The notes below the pieces were generated by a model. The model did not search any database and had not been told where the DNA came from. It saw only the letters and a program-made list of their open reading frames with translations. From assembly GCA_018830105.1 (NCBI GenBank), contig JAHJTC010000024.1:186001-250000 (forward strand): DNA of 64,000 nt, given 5' to 3'. This document shows, one piece after another, positions 1-7,896 of this stretch (the stretch's first letter is position 1; each line of letters begins with the position of its first letter). The DNA is from Bacteroidota bacterium (lineage in GTDB: Bacteria; Bacteroidota; Bacteroidia; Bacteroidales; F082). The translations under genes were made by a program, and so were the position numbers.

Positions 1-1
1 C

Positions 2-235
2 GAAATTGTTATAAAAGAGGGCTTGAAAGAAGGCGATGTCATTCGACTTAGCCAGCCCGAGAAACCGGAAAGTTACAAGATTAATTACCTTGATCCTGAA
101 ATAGTTGACCGCTATAAGGAAAAAGAAAAAATCGAAACGACGCCTAAGCCGGAGGAGAAACCGGCACCTAAGCGCGAAGCTGACGTAAAACAAGGCCAAA
201 GAGGACAAAAAGGAACCGGAAAACGCCCTAACTGA
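2..235 (+). CDS. HlyD/MacA-family efflux adaptor, C-terminal end (partial)
   Basis: The frame is open from the first base of the window and ends at a TGA, so only the last 77 codons are visible. The beginning (EIVIKEGLKEGDVIRLSQP) is typical of the last beta strands of periplasmic membrane-fusion proteins of RND/MacAB exporters. It is followed by a Lys/Glu/Pro-rich hydrophilic tail with no obvious fold. A TTG at 23 could be mistaken for a start, but the family match continues upstream of it. The stop lies 7 bases before a MacB-like permease gene, so the two are almost certainly co-transcribed and work in one tripartite pump with the TolC-like protein downstream. The family call rests on a short segment. 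Confidence 0.7.
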   Translation, partial: EIVIKEGLKEGDVIRLSQPEKPESYKINYLDPEIVDRYKEKEKIETTPKPEEKPAPKREADVKQGQRGQKGTGKRPN

Positions 236-242
236 TCAAATT

Positions 243-1610
243 ATGGAACGGTATTGGGAAATATTACAAGTGGCGCTTGAAGCCGTATTCGCCAATCGCT
301 CACGCTCCATTTTAACTGCATTGGGGATAATTTTTGGTGTGGCAGCAGTTATTGCAATGATGGCTATCGGAAAAGGAGCCCAGCAAGAAATCCTTGACCA
401 GATTAAGTTGGTGGGCGTAAATAATATCATTGTACAAGCGCGCTTTGATGTCACCGGTCAAAACCAGAATAGCAGCGAAGAAGATGGGCAACAGCAGCAA
501 AAACAATACTCTCCGGGTCTCACTTTGCTCGATGCTTTAAGTATTGGTGAGATTATTCCAACAGTTACTAAAGTTAGCCCCGAAGTAAGTTACGAAACAA
601 GCATCATCAAAGATGGAAAACGCCAACAGGCTAAACTAAACGGCATCACACCTGATTTTTTTGAGGTTTTTAACCTCAATCTCGCCAGCGGAACCATGTT
701 CTCTGAAAGCCAGCTCGAAGCCGGAAGCCCCATTTGTATTATCGGCCCAGCCATCAAAACAAAATTCTTTCCGCTGCAAAATCCTATTGGCCAACAGATA
801 AAATGCGGAAATATTTGGCTAAGAATTGTTGGCGTGCTCGAAAACAAAACCGGAAATATTGATGCCGTTAAAGATATCGGCATAAGCGATTTTAACAACC
901 ATATTTACGCACCTATTCAAACCGTTTTGCTGCGTTTCAAAGACCGGGCGCGCATCAACGAAGGCTCCTTAAATAACGGAGGAAACGAAACAGTGGTTTT
1001 CTCCGGAAATAGCATGATGTCATTTTCAAGTAGTTCGAGTGGCTCAGATGATGCCAATTATCACCAACTTGACCGTATTGTGGTGCAAGTAGAAGATAGC
1101 GAACTGTTGAACTCAACCACTAAAATTCTTCAAAGAATGCTAAAGCGGAAACACTTCGGTGTGGAAGACTTTGAAATAACAGTACCCGAGCTGCTGCTTA
1201 AACAAGAACAACGAACCAAGGACATCTTTAATATCGTTCTGGGTGCAATTGCAGGGATTTCGCTTTTGGTGGGCGGAATTGGCATTATGAACATTATGTT
1301 GGCTTCGGTGATGGAGCGTATCCGCGAAATTGGAGTACGCCGATCTATTGGAGCTACCAAACGTGATATTATCTTTCAGTTTTTGTCCGAAGCAACACTT
1401 ATCAGTATCAGCGGCGGGCTTTTTGGCATCTTACTTGGTGTAATTATGGCAAAAATAATTACTGAAACAACCGAAATACTAACGATTGTTTCGCCCTGGA
1501 GTATTGTCATTTCATTTGGTGTTGCTGCCTCAGTAGGAATAGTTTTTGGCTACCTGCCGGCAAGAAAAGCAGCACAGCAAGATCCGGTGACATCACTCCG
1601 ACATGATTAA
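243..1610 (+). CDS. MacB-like ABC transporter permease (FtsX family)
   Basis: This 455-residue inner-membrane protein has the MacB permease layout: one N-terminal membrane segment (about residues 22-43), a periplasmic MacB_PCD domain (about 45-325), and three C-terminal FtsX membrane segments (about 330-358, 380-405, 418-445). The cytoplasmic loop REIGVRRSIGATKRDI is a family signature. The ATPase is not fused to it, as it is in E. coli MacB, and none is seen in the window. By family knowledge a separate LolD/MacB-like ATPase is expected, probably upstream of the adaptor. The periplasmic domain has a Ser/Gly-rich loop near residues 258-275. The substrate (peptide, antibiotic or lipid) cannot be told from sequence. 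Confidence 0.9.
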   Translation: MERYWEILQVALEAVFANRSRSILTALGIIFGVAAVIAMMAIGKGAQQEILDQIKLVGVNNIIVQARFDVTGQNQNSSEEDGQQQQKQYSPGLTLLDALSIGEIIPTVTKVSPEVSYETSIIKDGKRQQAKLNGITPDFFEVFNLNLASGTMFSESQLEAGSPICIIGPAIKTKFFPLQNPIGQQIKCGNIWLRIVGVLENKTGNIDAVKDIGISDFNNHIYAPIQTVLLRFKDRARINEGSLNNGGNETVVFSGNSMMSFSSSSSGSDDANYHQLDRIVVQVEDSELLNSTTKILQRMLKRKHFGVEDFEITVPELLLKQEQRTKDIFNIVLGAIAGISLLVGGIGIMNIMLASVMERIREIGVRRSIGATKRDIIFQFLSEATLISISGGLFGILLGVIMAKIITETTEILTIVSPWSIVISFGVAASVGIVFGYLPARKAAQQDPVTSLRHD

Positions 1611-1636
1611 AATATAAATTTCTAATACTTTAAGCA

Positions 1637-1867
1637 ATGGAACACGACCTCGTCGAAATCTATTCAGGCAATGAAATTCAGGCCATGGCTCTTAAATATG
1701 AGCTCGAACGCTCAGGTATTGAATGTATGATCAGGAATGATCAGGAAGCAGGAAATTTAATTGGTATTGGATCAATTCAGTTTGCGGTACGGGTGCTTAT
1801 CGATCAAAAAAACCTTAAGCAGGCAAATCTCATTCTGGATGACTTCCTGAAGCGTAATCAGGCATAA
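1637..1867 (+). CDS. DUF2007 (putative signal-transducing) small protein
   Basis: This 76-residue soluble protein has the DUF2007 pattern: an opening that reads like LVEIYSGNEIQAMALKYELE, a short middle strand ending in an LIGIGSIQFAVRVLI segment, and a final helix (LKQANLILDDFL). The family is small, about 70-80 residues, and is sometimes called a putative prokaryotic signal-transducing protein; its biochemical role is unknown. It lies 26 bases after the permease gene and about 70 bases before the TolC-like gene, so it is probably carried on the same transcript. Nothing in it suggests membrane or DNA binding. Confidence 0.75.
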   Translation: MEHDLVEIYSGNEIQAMALKYELERSGIECMIRNDQEAGNLIGIGSIQFAVRVLIDQKNLKQANLILDDFLKRNQA

Positions 1868-1935
1868 GTTTATTCACAGCCATAATGAATTTATCAGGTA
1901 TTGGGCTTTAATATCTAACCGTTAAAACCATCGAA

Positions 1936-3465
1936 ATGATTATAAAAAAGATTAATTTTTTGATCTTAAAATATTGTTTTACAGGCATTTTAGTTGTGAT
2001 TTTTGGAATAAAATCTATTACGGCACAACGAGTTGAAAGCACCGAAAACATTTTATTGTCGCTTAACGAAACAATCGAATTAGCGCTGGAACGCTCACCG
2101 GATGCATTGATCAATATTCATCGTTTTCGCCGCAGCTATTGGGAATACAGAAGTTTCAGAGCCGGTTATTTGCCAAATATGACAATGAATGCTACCCTTC
2201 CGAATTTTACGCGCTCCATCGATGCCATTACGCAGTCGGATGGAAGCGAGAGTTACCGCGACAGAACGCTGTCAAGGTATTCGGCTGACATTTCACTAAC
2301 GCAGAAAATCGGCTTAACGGGTGGAGAAGTTTTTTTGCAATCAGGATTGCAGCGTTTGGATAATTATTTTGTGGATACCACGACCAATCAATTTTTATCA
2401 ACGCCTATCAGCATTGGATTCAGGCAACCCATCTTTGGCTACAATGACTACAAATGGGACAAGCAAATAGAACCCATGCGCTATAAAGAAGCTAAAAGAA
2501 CCTATCTCGAAAGCCGCGAACAAGTTGCTATCACTGCCATAAATCACTTTTTTAATCTGTTAATGGCACAGGTGGAGCGAAAAATCGCTTTAAAAAATCA
2601 ATCCAACTACGATACGCTTTTCAATATTGCAAAAGGCAGGTACGTATTAGGTAAAATTGCTGAAAATGAGCTTCTCCAGCTCGAACTCAATTTACTAAGA
2701 GCAGATGCTGCCGTTGAAAATGCCGATCTGGATTATCAGGACATGCTTTTTAAGTTTAAATCTTACCTGCGTTTAACCTCAAACCAATCGATTGTACTAG
2801 TGCCACCCTCAACAACACCGCACTTTTCCATCCAGGTCGAAGAAGCTATTAATGAGGCGCATACCAACACATCTTCAGGATTAGCTTTCGATCGACGCAT
2901 GCTGGAGGCCGAAAGCGAGGTGAGTATGGCCAGATTGCAAGGTCGCTTTGATGCGGAATTATTTGCTTCTTATGGCTTAACACAAACCGCCAACACAATT
3001 GGTGATGCCTATAAAAACCCGCTTGATGAAGAACGTGTCAGTTTGGGACTTACCATTCCTATTCTGGATTGGGGACAGGCCAGGGGTCGTATTCGTATGG
3101 CCGAATCAAGTTATGATCTGATTCAAACTTCCATTGACCAGGAAAGATTGGATTTTGACCAAAATATTTTCCTTAAAGTGATGCAGTTCAGTATGCAGCA
3201 AAACCAGTTGATGATTGCTGCCAAAGCTGATACCGTGGCACAAAAACGTTTCGACGTTACGCAAAAACGATATATGATTGGAAAAGTGAATGATGTGCTG
3301 GAACTCAATAATGCACAAATCGACAACGATAATGCCAAAAAAGGGTATTATAGCGCCTTAAAAAATTATTGGAACAACTATTTTGAAATCAGAAGAATAA
3401 CCCTTTTCGATTTCAGAAACAATCAAAAAATTAGTTTTGATACGGATGATCTTATTGAAAAGTAA
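1936..3465 (+). CDS. TolC-like outer membrane efflux protein
   Basis: The 509-residue protein begins with a hydrophobic signal segment and then shows the outer-membrane efflux protein (OEP) repeat structure. LSLNETIELALERSPD near residue 40 is the usual start of the first helical hairpin. Long amphipathic helices follow, and a second repeat is seen near residues 300-480 (LGLTIPILDWGQARGRIRMA, then KVNDVLELNNAQID). It should trimerise as a channel through the outer membrane and periplasm. With the adaptor and permease upstream it completes a MacAB-TolC-type exporter. The ATG at 1936 gives a good signal peptide. The substrate is unknown. Confidence 0.88.
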   Translation: MIIKKINFLILKYCFTGILVVIFGIKSITAQRVESTENILLSLNETIELALERSPDALINIHRFRRSYWEYRSFRAGYLPNMTMNATLPNFTRSIDAITQSDGSESYRDRTLSRYSADISLTQKIGLTGGEVFLQSGLQRLDNYFVDTTTNQFLSTPISIGFRQPIFGYNDYKWDKQIEPMRYKEAKRTYLESREQVAITAINHFFNLLMAQVERKIALKNQSNYDTLFNIAKGRYVLGKIAENELLQLELNLLRADAAVENADLDYQDMLFKFKSYLRLTSNQSIVLVPPSTTPHFSIQVEEAINEAHTNTSSGLAFDRRMLEAESEVSMARLQGRFDAELFASYGLTQTANTIGDAYKNPLDEERVSLGLTIPILDWGQARGRIRMAESSYDLIQTSIDQERLDFDQNIFLKVMQFSMQQNQLMIAAKADTVAQKRFDVTQKRYMIGKVNDVLELNNAQIDNDNAKKGYYSALKNYWNNYFEIRRITLFDFRNNQKISFDTDDLIEK

Positions 3466-3489
3466 AAACATTTCTCATCAAGCCATTTA

Positions 3490-3500
3490 GGTCATTGACC
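3490..3500. promoter_or_regulatory. Short palindrome upstream of the peroxiredoxin promoter
   Basis: GGTCATTGACC is an 11-base perfect palindrome about 30 bases upstream of the putative -33 box of the peroxiredoxin gene. It could be an operator, but one short palindrome is weak evidence. Confidence 0.2.
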
Positions 3501-3531
3501 ACTGATTGAATTTTAAAGAATTGTTAAGTGG

Positions 3532-3563
3532 TTGGTTTTCTTTCAGCATAATTCATACTTTTG
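3532..3563 (+). promoter_or_regulatory. Bacteroidota promoter of the peroxiredoxin gene
   Basis: TTGG at 3532-3535 is followed after 20 bases by TACTTTTG at 3556-3563, matching the phylum's -33 and -7 consensus. Transcription would start a few bases later and leave a leader of about 30 bases before the ATG at 3596. Confidence 0.65.
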
Positions 3564-3595
3564 TAAAAAATAAAATTGCTCATTAAAATAATAAC

Positions 3596-4228
3596 ATGTC
3601 AGTATTAGTAGGAAAAAAAGCACCACTTTTTGAAGCAGATGCCGTTTTGAATGGTGCTGAATTCACAGAAAAGTTTTCATTAGAACAGTACATTGGTAAA
3701 AAACACGTCGTTTTTTTCTTTTATCCCATGGATTTCACTTTTGTTTGCCCAACAGAAATCCTTGCCTTTCAGGAAAAAATTGAAGCCTTCGAACAACGTA
3801 ATGTAGCCGTTGTTGGATGCTCGGTCGATTCAAAATTTTCGCATCTGGCGTGGCTAAACATGCCAAAAGAACAAGGTGGAATTGCCGGAGTGACTTACCC
3901 GCTGGTATCGGATTTTGGCAAAACAATCTCAGCAAATTTTGATGTATTAGCCGGAGAATATGACTATAACGAAGATGGCGAAATGGAATTTGACGGAGAG
4001 CCGGTAGCCTATCGTGGCTTGTTTCTTATTGACAAGCAAGGAGTTGTGCGTCATCAGGTGGTAAACGACCTGCCTTTGGGACGCAGCATAGACGAAACAA
4101 TCCGAATGATTGATGCTTTACAGTTTTTTGAAGAAAATGGTGAAGTTTGCCCTGCCAACTGGAAATCGGGTGATGATGCAATACAGCCCAATCAGGAAGG
4201 TATAAATTCGTACCTAAGCAAGCACTAA
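3596..4228 (+). CDS. 2-Cys peroxiredoxin (AhpC/Prx1 type)
   Basis: This is a cytoplasmic thiol peroxidase that reduces H2O2 and organic peroxides. The peroxidatic cysteine is Cys51 in DFTFVCPTEI and the resolving cysteine is Cys185 in EVCPANW, so this is a typical 2-Cys enzyme acting as an obligate dimer. Length (210 residues) is slightly above the usual 187-200. An acidic insert (YDYNEDGEMEFDGEPVAYRGLF) before the conserved RGLFLID strand accounts for part of this. It stands alone: its own promoter lies upstream and a strong terminator follows. No AhpF reductase is adjacent, so the electron donor (thioredoxin or AhpF) is not shown. Confidence 0.95.
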   Translation: MSVLVGKKAPLFEADAVLNGAEFTEKFSLEQYIGKKHVVFFFYPMDFTFVCPTEILAFQEKIEAFEQRNVAVVGCSVDSKFSHLAWLNMPKEQGGIAGVTYPLVSDFGKTISANFDVLAGEYDYNEDGEMEFDGEPVAYRGLFLIDKQGVVRHQVVNDLPLGRSIDETIRMIDALQFFEENGEVCPANWKSGDDAIQPNQEGINSYLSKH

Positions 4229-4245
4229 AAGCTTTTATAACAATT

Positions 4246-4277
4246 AAAACCGTTGCAAATTGCAACGGTTTTTTTTT
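4246..4277. terminator. Bidirectional terminator between peroxiredoxin and PAP2 genes
   Basis: The stem CCGTTGCA (4250-4257) pairs with TGCAACGG (4261-4268) around a 3-base loop. Nine T follow on the plus strand and A's precede it, giving a shorter U run on the minus strand. It sits exactly between two convergent genes. Confidence 0.9.
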
Positions 4278-5094
4278 ACAAGTTAACTACCAGTCCCATC
4301 GAATTGAAACCAATTCGTGGTTCAATGTTCCATGTTGTTTTCGAGACGCGCTGCTTTTTATGATAATGTAGAACCCCTCTTCCAATAAAATAACCCAAAA
4401 GCGCTCCAGCCAGTACATCAGAGGGCCAGTGCTCTCCACTAAGCAGCCTGCCCGAAGCTGTTAAGGCAGCAAGGCTATAGGCACTTAGACCCACCCAAAG
4501 TTTTTCGGGATAATAGCCCGAAATTACAGCTGCTAAGGCAAATGCCCGTGTAGTATGGCCTGAAGGAAACGCAGCTTTACCATTAAATGGCCCATGCCAT
4601 TCATGCGGATTAGTTGTAGAAAAAGGTCTCGGGCGACCACTCAACGACTTCAGGATATATGCCGCTCCTGCGCTCAACAAAAATGCCTGTAAGCCTGCCA
4701 ACGCTGCTTGCTGAATTTGGCAATCCTCCTTTGCGTGACCAACCAGGTACATTCCGCCTAAAAGAGGCAGTGAAATTAAGCCGCTGCCAAAAGCATCGCT
4801 ATAACGACTAAAGTGTTTTGCCTGGTTTACATTCAGCTGACGATCGAAAAAATCAAATCCCTCCCGATCATAATTGTACACCAGTGCAACACTGGCTACT
4901 GCACCTCCTGTAATAAGCCAATCTGTTGTATTATAATGTAATGGTTGCTTCAGCGTTTCCAAACCTGCATACCAATAGCTTACTAAATAATCGCTATCCG
5001 GCCTGGGACTGCATTCGTTTTGTGCATGAGTATTCGCCAGACTCAGACAGCTCATCAATAAAATTGCAATACCCTGTTTCAGATAGCTTTTCAT
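4276..5094 (-). CDS. PAP2-family membrane phosphatase
   Basis: This 272-residue protein has an N-terminal signal/anchor (residues 1-24, ending THAQ) and the three PAP2 phosphatase motifs in order: LKSLSGRPRP, FPSGHTTRA and SGEHWPSDVLAG. These contain the Arg, Ser-Gly-His and His/Asp residues that bind and attack the phosphate. The substrate may be undecaprenyl pyrophosphate, phosphatidic acid or phosphatidylglycerol phosphate; sequence alone does not say. The leader sequence and barrel-free helical core suggest a periplasmic-facing membrane enzyme. It starts 5 bases after the end of mazG and is probably transcribed with it. Confidence 0.88.
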   Translation of the reverse strand: MKSYLKQGIAILLMSCLSLANTHAQNECSPRPDSDYLVSYWYAGLETLKQPLHYNTTDWLITGGAVASVALVYNYDREGFDFFDRQLNVNQAKHFSRYSDAFGSGLISLPLLGGMYLVGHAKEDCQIQQAALAGLQAFLLSAGAAYILKSLSGRPRPFSTTNPHEWHGPFNGKAAFPSGHTTRAFALAAVISGYYPEKLWVGLSAYSLAALTASGRLLSGEHWPSDVLAGALLGYFIGRGVLHYHKKQRVSKTTWNIEPRIGFNSMGLVVNL

Positions 5095-5099
5095 ACTGA

Positions 5100-5870
5100 C
5101 TATTCAAGTTTTTTTGCTTCATTCCAAAGCGCATCCATTTCGTCAAGCTTCATACCGTGCAGCTTTTTTTGTTGCGCCTCAGCCCTTTCTTCGATATAGG
5201 TGAATCGTCTTTTGAACTTACGGTTGGTACGTTCCAATGCATCTTCGGGATTAACGCCAACATAACGCGCATAATTAACGAGTGCAAACAACAAATCCCC
5301 AAACTCATCCTCAATACGCTCTTTAGCAGCCGATTGGTTCACTTCGTGCTGCATTTCTTGCAGTTCCTCCAAAACTTTTGCCCATACCTGCTCCTTACGC
5401 TCCCATTCGAAACCAACACCACCGGCTTTCTCCTGCATACGGTAAGCTTTCAACAGCGCCGGCAAACTATTTGGCACGCCCTCAAGCACCGACTTTTTGC
5501 CTTCTTTGAGCTTGATACGTTCCCAATTATCCTTTACTTCATTTGCGTCGTTAACTTTAACATCACCATATATATGCGGATGTCGTACGATGAGTTTTTC
5601 AGCAATCCCATCCAAAACACCTTTCATATCAAAGGCGCCTTGCTCCTCTCCTATCTTGGCATAAAAAACCAAATGCAACATCAAATCGCCCAGCTCTTTA
5701 CGCACTTCATCAAGGTCATTTTCCAAAATCGCATCACTCAATTCATAAGTCTCTTCGATGGTAAGATGTCGCAGGCTTTCAAGCGTTTGCTCCCTGTCCC
5801 ACGGGCAGTCTTTACGCAAATCATCCATTATCGTTAGCAGCCTTTCAAAGGCCTCAAGCTTTTCCTTCAT
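5100..5870 (-). CDS. mazG: MazG nucleoside triphosphate pyrophosphohydrolase
   Basis: This cytoplasmic enzyme hydrolyses nucleoside triphosphates to monophosphate and pyrophosphate, cleaning the nucleotide pool. The 256-residue length and two MazG repeats match the long form. Repeat 1 has CPWDREQTLESL and EETYEL, with the metal-binding ExxE, then KELGDLMLHLVF. Repeat 2 has VGFEWE, then EFGDLLFALVNYAR. In E. coli the C-terminal repeat is catalytic. The gene leads a two-gene unit with the PAP2 phosphatase and has a TACTTTTG promoter box on the minus strand at 5887-5894. Confidence 0.95.
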   Translation of the reverse strand: MKEKLEAFERLLTIMDDLRKDCPWDREQTLESLRHLTIEETYELSDAILENDLDEVRKELGDLMLHLVFYAKIGEEQGAFDMKGVLDGIAEKLIVRHPHIYGDVKVNDANEVKDNWERIKLKEGKKSVLEGVPNSLPALLKAYRMQEKAGGVGFEWERKEQVWAKVLEELQEMQHEVNQSAAKERIEDEFGDLLFALVNYARYVGVNPEDALERTNRKFKRRFTYIEERAEAQQKKLHGMKLDEMDALWNEAKKLE

Positions 5871-5886
5871 TGTTAACTATTTGCCG

Positions 5887-5894
5887 CAAAAGTA
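5887..5894 (-). promoter_or_regulatory. -7 promoter box of mazG
   Basis: The minus strand reads TACTTTTG here, a perfect TAnnTTTG box, about 17 bases upstream of the mazG start codon. No clear -33 element is seen. Confidence 0.5.
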
Positions 5895-5973
5895 AGGCTT
5901 TCAAAATCAATCGCTGCCCTTAATACGAATAAAATTGCATGACAAGATGGTGCACTTTAGCCTGCTATTTGGC

Positions 5974-5981
5974 TATCTTTG
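5974..5981 (+). promoter_or_regulatory. -7 promoter box of the PagL-like gene
   Basis: TATCTTTG matches TAnnTTTG and lies 27 bases before the ATG at 6009. The TTG inside this box (5979) can be misread as a start codon; its role as a promoter box argues for the ATG at 6009. Confidence 0.55.
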
Positions 5982-6008
5982 CAAATCAAAATCCAGAAGC
6001 AGAATTCA

Positions 6009-7142
6009 ATGAGGAAATTTTTTACGGCTTTTTTGCTGACTTTTTGCTTCTGGCAATTTGGCTATTCTCAAGGCGGCCCTCCCGCTCCTCCTCACAATTT
6101 TCAGCTTGAAACCCGCATGCATGGAGGAATATTTCTTCAGCATCATTTCGAAATGAAACGTTTCAATGCGCATTTCCCAATTTTTGAGATCAGTTTGCAA
6201 CGCGCAACTTTTGGCAAAAAACAGTGGGAAGCAATTTATCGCTATCCCATGATAGGCCTTACCTATCTATATACTGATTTAGGTCAAAACGAGGCCTTGG
6301 GCCATGCACATGCCATCTATCCCTTTATCAATTTTCCGCTAAATACCGATATTGACAATAGTCTGAACTTCAAGTTAGGCTTAGGATTGGCGTATCTTAC
6401 CAACAATTTTCATCCAACAGAAAACTATCAAAATTTCGCAATTGGATCACATCTCAATGCCGCTGTAAGCCTATATTTGGATTATAGAAAAAAAATAAAC
6501 CGCCGCAGTAATCTAATTCTTTCAGCAGGGCTGACTCATTTTTCGAATGGCTCAATGAAAACCCCAAATTTTGGCCTCAACATGCTCACTGTTTCTGCCG
6601 GCTATTCCTATTTTTTGCACAAACCAAACCCCTACCTCGATCGCAAACTGTTACCTGAGCTATACAAATTTGAATTCGATGGCAAAAAATGGTTTTCAAT
6701 AGAGGGTCAGTTTACGGCTGGCATCAAGGATATGAGCCAGGAAACAGGCAAGACACATTTTGTATATAATGCTGCCATCAATGTACTGAAACAAGTTTCG
6801 ATGAAAAGCAAAGTAGGATTTGGTTTCGACCTGACACAAGACGGCTCTGACAAAGATATTCTCCATAAGAAAGGATTAAGCTTTGAAAATGAATGGGATT
6901 TGATGAAACCGGGAGCCAATCTGGCATATGAAATGTTGCTCGATCGCACTTCATTTCTATTTAATGTTGGCGTTCATCTTTCAGGAGCCGAAAGAAGCGA
7001 AGGCGATATTTATCAGAAACTGGCGCTCAAACATCTTTTTACTGATCAGCTTTTTGGAACGATCGCATTAACAGTGCATTTTGGGAAAGCCGACTTTATC
7101 GGATTTGGATTGGGTTATCGCCTTGACTTTAAATATTATTGA
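6009..7142 (+). CDS. Acyloxyacyl hydrolase / PagL-like lipid A 3-O-deacylase
   Basis: The 377-residue protein has a signal peptide (MRKFF to GYSQ), repeated aromatic beta strands and a C-terminal aromatic residue (YRLDFKYY), as expected of an outer membrane barrel. The segment LTHFSNGSMKTPNFGLN matches the PagL active site, where His and Ser of an HxS motif form the catalytic pair and an Asn-rich turn follows. PagL-type enzymes remove the 3-O-linked acyl chain from lipid A. The protein is more than twice as long as Pseudomonas PagL (about 150 residues mature); Bacteroidota members annotated as acyloxyacyl hydrolase are this longer size. The next gene starts 4 bases later. Confidence 0.75.
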   Translation: MRKFFTAFLLTFCFWQFGYSQGGPPAPPHNFQLETRMHGGIFLQHHFEMKRFNAHFPIFEISLQRATFGKKQWEAIYRYPMIGLTYLYTDLGQNEALGHAHAIYPFINFPLNTDIDNSLNFKLGLGLAYLTNNFHPTENYQNFAIGSHLNAAVSLYLDYRKKINRRSNLILSAGLTHFSNGSMKTPNFGLNMLTVSAGYSYFLHKPNPYLDRKLLPELYKFEFDGKKWFSIEGQFTAGIKDMSQETGKTHFVYNAAINVLKQVSMKSKVGFGFDLTQDGSDKDILHKKGLSFENEWDLMKPGANLAYEMLLDRTSFLFNVGVHLSGAERSEGDIYQKLALKHLFTDQLFGTIALTVHFGKADFIGFGLGYRLDFKYY

Positions 7143-7146
7143 ACTC

Positions 7147-7887
7147 ATGAAATCAATCACCTATATCGCAAGCGTTTTGTTTTTTGTGCTCCTGATTACA
7201 GCCTGCAGCAAAAGTCCGGGTGATTGCTTCACCCAAACCGGTAAGCTTATTACAACTGAACGTGCCCTTGAAAATTTTTCAGGCATTTTGATGCAGGACA
7301 ATGTAGATGTTGAATTAATTAGCGGAGAAACACCACGGGTGGAAGTTACTGCGGGTGAATATATCTTAGATAAGATCATCACGGAAGTTATTGATGGTGA
7401 GCTTCAAATAAAAAATGAGAATAGCTGCAATTTTGTAAGAAGCTTCGACAAGACAATACAGGTTAAAGTATTCTTTCAGCAGATTGACAGCATTGAGTAC
7501 CGCTCTATTGGCAACCTCCTCTGCACAAGCCCTATCAACAATGCAGATAGTTTTAAAATTGACATCTTTGAAGGAGCCGGACGCATTGAATTAGAACTCA
7601 ATACTGCTGTTTCACATTTGAACTTCCATTATGGAACGGCTGAATTGATCGTAAGTGGTTTTTCACAGGTCAATTATATTTACCAGGCCAGTTACGGGCC
7701 TGTTGATGCAAGAGCATTGGCAACCAGTTTTAACTACCTGGAAAACAACAGCACCAACAGCTGTTTTGTGCGAGCCGCAATACAATTGGGGGTTACAATT
7801 AGCAACATTGGTGATGTATATTATTGGGGTGATCCGGAGATCAGTTTGCAAGGCGATGGCAGCGGGAAATTATTAAGAGGAAACTAA
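7147..7887 (+). CDS. DUF2807 (GIN-domain) lipoprotein
   Basis: This 246-residue exported lipoprotein has the lipobox LLITACSK, with Cys at residue 19. After a short linker come repeating short beta strands of the DUF2807/GIN type: FSGILMQDNVDVEL near residue 46, VEVTAGEYILDKIITEV, then later turns alternating small and hydrophobic residues. Such domains fold as a right-handed beta helix and are sometimes called putative autotransporter adhesin head domains; a firm function is not known. It starts 4 bases after the PagL-like gene, so the two are probably co-expressed in the outer membrane. The ATG at 7147 is preferred because it yields the lipoprotein signal. Confidence 0.8.
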   Translation: MKSITYIASVLFFVLLITACSKSPGDCFTQTGKLITTERALENFSGILMQDNVDVELISGETPRVEVTAGEYILDKIITEVIDGELQIKNENSCNFVRSFDKTIQVKVFFQQIDSIEYRSIGNLLCTSPINNADSFKIDIFEGAGRIELELNTAVSHLNFHYGTAELIVSGFSQVNYIYQASYGPVDARALATSFNYLENNSTNSCFVRAAIQLGVTISNIGDVYYWGDPEISLQGDGSGKLLRGN

Positions 7888-7896
7888 TTTGTTGAT

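Noticed and set aside
243..3465. An RND-type efflux pump
   Set aside because: The inner membrane protein is MacB/FtsX-like, about 455 residues, not an ~1,000-residue RND transporter.
4250..4268. Palindrome CCGTTGCA-AAT-TGCAACGG as an operator
   Set aside because: It is followed by nine T between convergent genes, which makes it a terminator.
5157..5837. 226-codon plus-strand frame
   Set aside because: It is antisense to mazG, which has full family motifs; the frame is a shadow.
5979..6008. TTG at 5979 as start of the PagL-like protein
   Set aside because: It lies within the TATCTTTG promoter box; the ATG at 6009 gives a proper signal peptide.
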